Positions 59,750 to 64,000 of a stretch of 64,000 nt of DNA are shown here, one piece after another. Each line of letters begins with the position of its first letter. Within the stretch, counting starts at the first letter, position 1. The DNA is taken from positions 32,245-96,244 of the forward strand of contig DF237300.1 in the NCBI GenBank assembly GCA_000708835.1, given 5' to 3'. Origin of the DNA: Klebsormidium nitens. Lineage: Eukaryota; Streptophyta; Klebsormidiophyceae; Klebsormidiales; Klebsormidiaceae. The notes under the pieces were generated by a model. It saw nothing but the letters and a program-made list of their open reading frames with translations. It did no database searches and was not told the origin of the DNA. Both the position numbers and the translations under genes were made by a program.

Positions 59750-61627
59750 CTATCTGTTCTGGTTCTTCTTATCCCATTCTATGCAATATACTTCCAATCC
59801 TAAGAACGCAGGACTGATCGTTCTGCTTGGTACTCTTAGACTAGCTCTGCAGCTATCAGCTGCTCTCGGGATCTTGTAGCTGGCTCTTACGTTAGCGCCT
59901 TGAAACCCTCGGATTTGGGTTTCCGCTAGAGACCCTTTCGGCGCAGAAATGCAGACGAGAGCGTTGACTCGGAAGTTGCTCAGGCGCTCCAGGACCTGCG
60001 TCGTCAGGCCGACCGGCGAAAAGATCCAGGCGCTCTCTCCCGCCTGAACTAGTTCCCTCCAATCGAGCGCCATCGCGTGCACCGCCGTGCACCCCGGGGT
60101 ATAGTACTTCGCGACGAAGCGTTCCGCCACGTGGAAAGTTGCTGAGGCAAATAGATCTATCGACGGGTTAACCCCAAAGTGCTCCGTCAGCTTCCGGAAC
60201 ACGCTGGCCGAGACTCCCCAGTCGGACGCATCCGGTTCTCTCGACAACGCATCCGCTTCCGCCAGGTCCTCTCGCGGAACCCACCTCGTTACCAGATCGC
60301 AACGGAATTCCGCGCACAGTTCGAGGACCTGCTTCAGAGCGGAACGGATCAGCGGAACCGAACTGCGAAACTTCCCGATGGCTGCGAGCCCCGCTTGACT
60401 GTCCCCGGTCAGCATCACCGCCCGCTCCGTTATCAGTTCCGGTACCTTCTCCGTCACAACTTTTATCGCCGCCGCGTATCCGATTACTTCTCTCTCTGTG
60501 CTGGACCCTCCTGCCTGTACTTCCGAGAATGTTCCTTCTATTTCAAGTCTCCGCCCATCCGGAAGTTCCGCCCAGCCGCCAAAGCGGATCTCTGATGCGT
60601 CCACGTGCGCGCTCACCGCCACTGGCCTAGGCCACCATCTTCTTACGTTCCACCTCTCCAGGTTCTTCAACCAGAAGGTCGCCGTTTCCGCTACCTCCGC
60701 CGGTGTCGGGAAAAGTTCGTCCCAGGTCTCCTTTCCGCTGAGCGCCCCGTAAAAAGACCTACTGTAGAGCGCCACCGGGAGGATCGCAGGCGCCGTCGAC
60801 GCTAGCAAGCCGGCCATCTTCGCGAGCTTCCTGGGTGACGTCGTAGGGCTTTCCGCCATTTCCGCTAGTGCACTCCTCAGCCTCTCCATCCTGCCTTCTC
60901 CCAGTCTGAACTCCGCTTGCTCCGAATCGACCAGGAATCCGAGCCACTTCAGAAGGAGCACTGGCTCGAGTTGACACTTCGGCAGTCCGAAGTGCGCGCC
61001 CAGCGCAACACCCATAAGCCTCACAATGAACAGAATTTGACGTAGCGCTCTCCCAAAAGTCGGAGCTGCCGTGAAAGAGTCATCTATGTAGCCAGACAGC
61101 GGAACACCCCTAGCCCGGAGTTCAAGGATTGGCCCTCTCATGACCTTGGTGAAGACGTAACAGGCTTGAGCAAATCCAAAGCACAGGACCTTGTAGAAGA
61201 AGACAGTCTTTCCGACTTTAAACGCGAAATACTTCCAGTATGCCGGATGAATTGGCACATGGAAGTAACCTGACCTCAAGTCTGCAGTTGCCATGAAGAA
61301 ACCTCTTAGCGTGAACGCCAGGATGTCTCTCAGCTTCTCGTATTCGAACGGAATCTGCTCGAGGAAGGCATTGACGTATCTATCATTACAAATCAGGCGC
61401 TCTTTCCCCGCAGACTCTACCACGCCCATCGGGCTTATCACTTCCGGAGGCTCTGCGTCCGGGGGCCAAATTCCGACCGCTCCGGACTTGAGGTTTTTCC
61501 TAATCTCTGCTTCAGAGAACTCCCATCGCGTATAGAAGGAGCGATGGTTGCCGAATTCAACTCTGTGCGGTCGCTTACCCGACAGGTATTCGCCTACGTT
61601 TCGTTCTCCTATCGTCTTTGCTAGCAT
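59750..61627 (-). CDS. Reverse transcriptase-RNase H of kangaroo-like retrotransposon
   Basis: 625 residues from the ATG at 61627; the frame is open farther upstream without an ATG, so fusion or frameshift with an upstream frame is possible. Copies element RNA to DNA. RT blocks: ATADLRSGYFHVPIHP (catalytic D116), KVLCFGFAQACYVFTKVMRG, and the active-site box GYIDDS (YIDD 180-183). RNase H: HVDAS (D343), STEREVIGY (E378 or E380), LTGDSQAG (D409) and ADALSRE (D459). The C-terminal block PSIDLFASATFHVAERFVAK with HAMALDW is the conserved tail often found after RNase H in DIRS-type proteins. No protease or DDE integrase domain. No stop or frameshift within the ORF. Confidence 0.92.
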   Translation of the reverse strand: MLAKTIGERNVGEYLSGKRPHRVEFGNHRSFYTRWEFSEAEIRKNLKSGAVGIWPPDAEPPEVISPMGVVESAGKERLICNDRYVNAFLEQIPFEYEKLRDILAFTLRGFFMATADLRSGYFHVPIHPAYWKYFAFKVGKTVFFYKVLCFGFAQACYVFTKVMRGPILELRARGVPLSGYIDDSFTAAPTFGRALRQILFIVRLMGVALGAHFGLPKCQLEPVLLLKWLGFLVDSEQAEFRLGEGRMERLRSALAEMAESPTTSPRKLAKMAGLLASTAPAILPVALYSRSFYGALSGKETWDELFPTPAEVAETATFWLKNLERWNVRRWWPRPVAVSAHVDASEIRFGGWAELPDGRRLEIEGTFSEVQAGGSSTEREVIGYAAAIKVVTEKVPELITERAVMLTGDSQAGLAAIGKFRSSVPLIRSALKQVLELCAEFRCDLVTRWVPREDLAEADALSREPDASDWGVSASVFRKLTEHFGVNPSIDLFASATFHVAERFVAKYYTPGCTAVHAMALDWRELVQAGESAWIFSPVGLTTQVLERLSNFRVNALVCISAPKGSLAETQIRGFQGANVRASYKIPRAADSCRASLRVPSRTISPAFLGLEVYCIEWDKKNQNR

Positions 61628-61898
61628 CGCCTTGACGATTCTAATCTTGTCCTGCTTCGCGTTTTGGGTCCCTTCAAACCTCGGTCTAAACCCGTTTTTA
61701 AACCAGCTTAAGACCGACCTAGCAGACTTACGGTTCGAGCGTCTGAGTAGAACTTTCCTTCCAAGCAGGAAGGTGAGACTTGAAACTGGCAGCTACAAAG
61801 TTTTCATGGTCCGGGATTAGCGTCCGCAAATCCCGGAGTTGATTCAGAGATTCTGACACCAATTGCGTGTCAGGTGCTTTGGGTTCAGACTCCATCTC

Positions 61899-62480
61899 TT
61901 ATAACAGCTCGCTGACTCTAGCCACTTGTGCTTCCGGCGTCGGCGCCCTATCCTCTCTCGCTAGAATCTGCTTCATTTCATCCTCCCACTCTTGCGACGG
62001 TCCTTCCGCAGAACCGGAACTGAACGGATCGGATTCCGGATTTATTTGATCCGCTTCTGGATCTCCTAACGCCTCATCCGCTGCGTCTGGAACTGCCGTT
62101 AAGCACGTTGCCTCCAGCTCTTCTAACTCAAGCTGACTTAAAAGGGGCTCACTCTCGTTCATTTCTCTCGACTCGAGTTCTCCTTCTTCTTGCATAACGT
62201 CAGTCGAGCTGGCTCCTGGTTCCTCCACCTTGCCTTCAGTCGCGCCTTGTTTTGTCCACTCTCGTGGATCAGGGCTTCCGGAAGGGCACGCAGGTTCCGC
62301 TGGGGAAAGCTGGAACTCCTGCCGGGGCTTCTTTGGAACCGGCTCAGCGATTTCACTGTCAGCCCATTCACTGTTACAGATCAGTGAACATATTTCAGCC
62401 AAGAATCCGCAATCAAATTCTAGGAACTCAGAAAAAGGTTCAGAGGAATCGCACACAGGCCAAAACGCCAGAAACAACAA
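61899..62480 (-). CDS. Acidic ORF of the kangaroo-like element (gag-region, function unknown)
   Basis: An open frame of about 193 codons between gag and RT, very rich in Glu, Asp, Pro and Ser (for example SQLELEELEATC and DEALGDPEADQINPESDPF). It has no ATG near its 5' limit, so it is either translated by frameshift or splicing, or starts internally at MQEEGELE. No zinc knuckle or other domain is visible. It may be a second gag-like product or part of the polyprotein. Coding status is uncertain. Confidence 0.45.
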   Translation of the reverse strand: MLFLAFWPVCDSSEPFSEFLEFDCGFLAEICSLICNSEWADSEIAEPVPKKPRQEFQLSPAEPACPSGSPDPREWTKQGATEGKVEEPGASSTDVMQEEGELESREMNESEPLLSQLELEELEATCLTAVPDAADEALGDPEADQINPESDPFSSGSAEGPSQEWEDEMKQILAREDRAPTPEAQVARVSELL

Positions 62481-62821
62481 GCAAACTCCACGTTCCGCTC
62501 ATTCAGAGTTTAACCGAGAAATTTTTGCAAAGGCACTTTAACCGTTTAACTTAGCACACTGGCCGTGCTTATTTACACTTGTTACGAGTACAGACTTCCC
62601 TCTATCTTTATTCTGCATAGAATTGCCTACCTCGACAAGTTTAACCCACAGGATCAGAACCTAGTTCTGTCTTGCGCTCAAGAACCATCTCAGCGTGTTC
62701 ACACTTTTGCATCTTAGATCTTCTCCTATCTTGAGCACACCTTTCTAACCAGATTTGTGCAGTGCTTAAAATTTCGCGCTTCTGACTTCTCAGCCTTTCC
62801 TTTATCTACAAGGTTCTATCC

Positions 62822-63969
62822 TTACTCTCTGTTACGCCGGAACTGAGCATCCTGCCCGCCTAGAGGCGGCCTTGGTCCTTGATTCTGGTGTTGTCCGCCC
62901 CCTGCTCCCCTGCCATACGGTGGACGCCCCGCTCCCTGCTGCCCAGGACCGATGTTCTGGTAGTAGTTGGTCGCCGGATTGTAGAATTGCCCCCTGCATT
63001 ATGCATAACGAGTTTAGACCGGTTCCTCCTTTCAAGATTATCTCCGATCATAATTCCATTCTCGCTTTCTAAGTTGACTTCGAGTGTCCTCGACAGCAAC
63101 CGAAAGGTTCAGGTTGCTCACTGTCCAAGGCGGACGACAAAAGAATGCTTGGATCGATCGATCAGAACGAACTTCTTATAATCCCTTCCCTTTGCTCGTC
63201 CAAGTTGGACGAAACAAGTACCCGATTGGTCGATCGGGATCAATTCAGAGCTCTTCCTCTCGGCATACTTTGTTGTCCTCACCTTCCCCTACCAGACTTG
63301 ACTAGGTCTTCAGTTTTACGGTTGACCAAGATCGATCACAAAGCTTTACAACCGAGGTTAATTTTAGTCAGGAAATCACCTGTTCTTTTCTCTCAGCCAT
63401 TCCGGATGCTTCGCCAGGACTTCTTCTGCTTTGACCTTCTTCTCTTGGAAGCAGCGCAGGACTTCTCTTTCCACGGCCGCCACTTGAGTTGCCGTTGGGT
63501 TTTCGCCCAGCTCTCTAACTTTCTGCTGAGCGAAGGTGTTGAGATCCTCCGCTAGGTAGTTGAGCCTGATGCAGCGATTCTTTAGGAAGACACTCATGTC
63601 ACCGGCTAGTGCTAGCGTTCCTTTGTGCGCCGTTGGAGCAGCGTATATAGCTGAGTACATCTCATGCTGCGCAAAGAGTCCTCGCTTTCTGAACAGATCG
63701 ATCGCAGTCGCGTGACGTCGTAACTCTGACTCCATTGCAGCCTTGTCTGTGTTAGATCTCACAAGTTGCTCTTCTAGCGAGGCGATTCGAGACTGCACGT
63801 CTGAAGGAGTCGCCTGCCTAACCATTGGAAGAGGCTGCGCTGCCACTTTGACACTTCCCAGAAAGGGGTTTTGTGCAAACTGCTGCTCTTGCTGGCTAGG
63901 GAAGTTTTGGCGGCTGGGTCTCACGAAAGCCGGTGGTGTGACGGTTGGACGGGTTTCAACGCTGCCCGT
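62822..63969 (-). CDS. Gag-like protein of the kangaroo-like element, apparently spliced
   Basis: Two pieces fit a spliced frame: 63380-63969 (or longer) and 62822-62993. Donor AACAG, then GTGATT; acceptor aatgcag; the phase 2 junction restores an in-frame arginine. The first piece carries a coiled-coil-like stretch (SRIASLEEQLVRSNTDKAAM) and a helical region (GDMSVFLKNRCIRLNYLAED); the second is Gly/Gln/Pro/Arg-rich (GPGQQGAGRPPYGRGAGG), as in low-complexity nucleic-acid-binding tails, and ends in a TAA at 62822. An upstream in-frame TAG just beyond a ctagcag acceptor at 63970 suggests another 5' exon outside the window. Unspliced, the first piece stops soon after the donor. Confidence 0.5.
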
Positions 63970-64000
63970 CTGCTAGACATGTGCGGAATCCATGCCCAGC

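Larger units (their letters stand above)
57633..64000 (-). mobile_element. Kangaroo/PAT-like tyrosine-recombinase (DIRS-order) retrotransposon, 5' end beyond window
   Basis: In minus orientation the order is gag, acidic ORF, reverse transcriptase-RNase H, then a tyrosine recombinase on the opposite strand, then split direct repeats. Opposite orientation of the recombinase is, as I recall, described for kangaroo of Volvox carteri, and split direct repeats (A1-ORFs-B1-A2-B2) typify PAT-like elements. Here B1 = 58216-58317, A2 = 57735-58215, B2 = 57633-57734, and A1 should lie past 64000. The RT and recombinase frames are intact and B1/B2 are identical, so insertion is probably recent. No integrase of the DDE type and no LTRs are seen. 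Confidence 0.82.

Noticed and set aside
60179..60805. Plus-strand frames opposite the RT gene
   Set aside because: Shadows of the RT-RNase H frame, whose motifs are clear on the minus strand.

Overview
This window is nuclear DNA of a photosynthetic eukaryote. Every gene is split by GT-AG introns. The gene set combines plant-lineage chloroplast proteins (CP12, a UPF0114 protein with a transit-peptide-like leader, a plant-type malonyl-CoA synthetase) with a ciliary/flagellar protein (enkurin) and a Volvox kangaroo-like retroelement. My best guess is a streptophyte (charophyte) green alga of the Klebsormidium type. This is inferred from gene content only. All exon models below were built by hand, with codon phase checked across each junction.

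Layout: TFIIF alpha subunit (+, 5' end not found, 487-6299); CENP-V/GFA zinc protein (-, 7875-9159); secreted multi-Kazal inhibitor-like protein (-, 10687-16900); GT17 glycosyltransferase (+, 18217-22226); CAP10/Rumi-like glycosyltransferase (-, 23375-33196, first exon not found); chloroplast UPF0114 membrane protein (+, 35828-39483); enkurin (-, 40814-44456); CP12 (+, 45755-47884); malonyl-CoA synthetase AAE13-like (-, 48928-57112); then a DIRS-order kangaroo/PAT-like tyrosine-recombinase retrotransposon running off the right edge (57633-64000). Two copies of a short Mutator-type inverted-repeat element lie inside introns of the GT17 and AAE13-like genes.

The genes do not form one pathway. 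CP12 (Calvin-cycle regulation), AAE13-like (malonate activation for fatty-acid synthesis) and UPF0114 serve the plastid. GT17, the CAP10 protein and the Kazal protein belong to the secretory route. Enkurin serves the flagellum and TFIIF transcription.

The most unusual feature is a recurring architecture. In at least five genes (TFIIF, Kazal, CAP10, enkurin, AAE13-like) an exon edge, together with its splice site and neighbouring intron, is the least-decayed unit of a short tandem array lying in the adjacent intron (period roughly 100-220 bp). The remaining units are frame-broken echoes of the exon. In the Kazal gene the same kind of duplication has given two intact 61-nt exons whose phases make them mutually exclusive.
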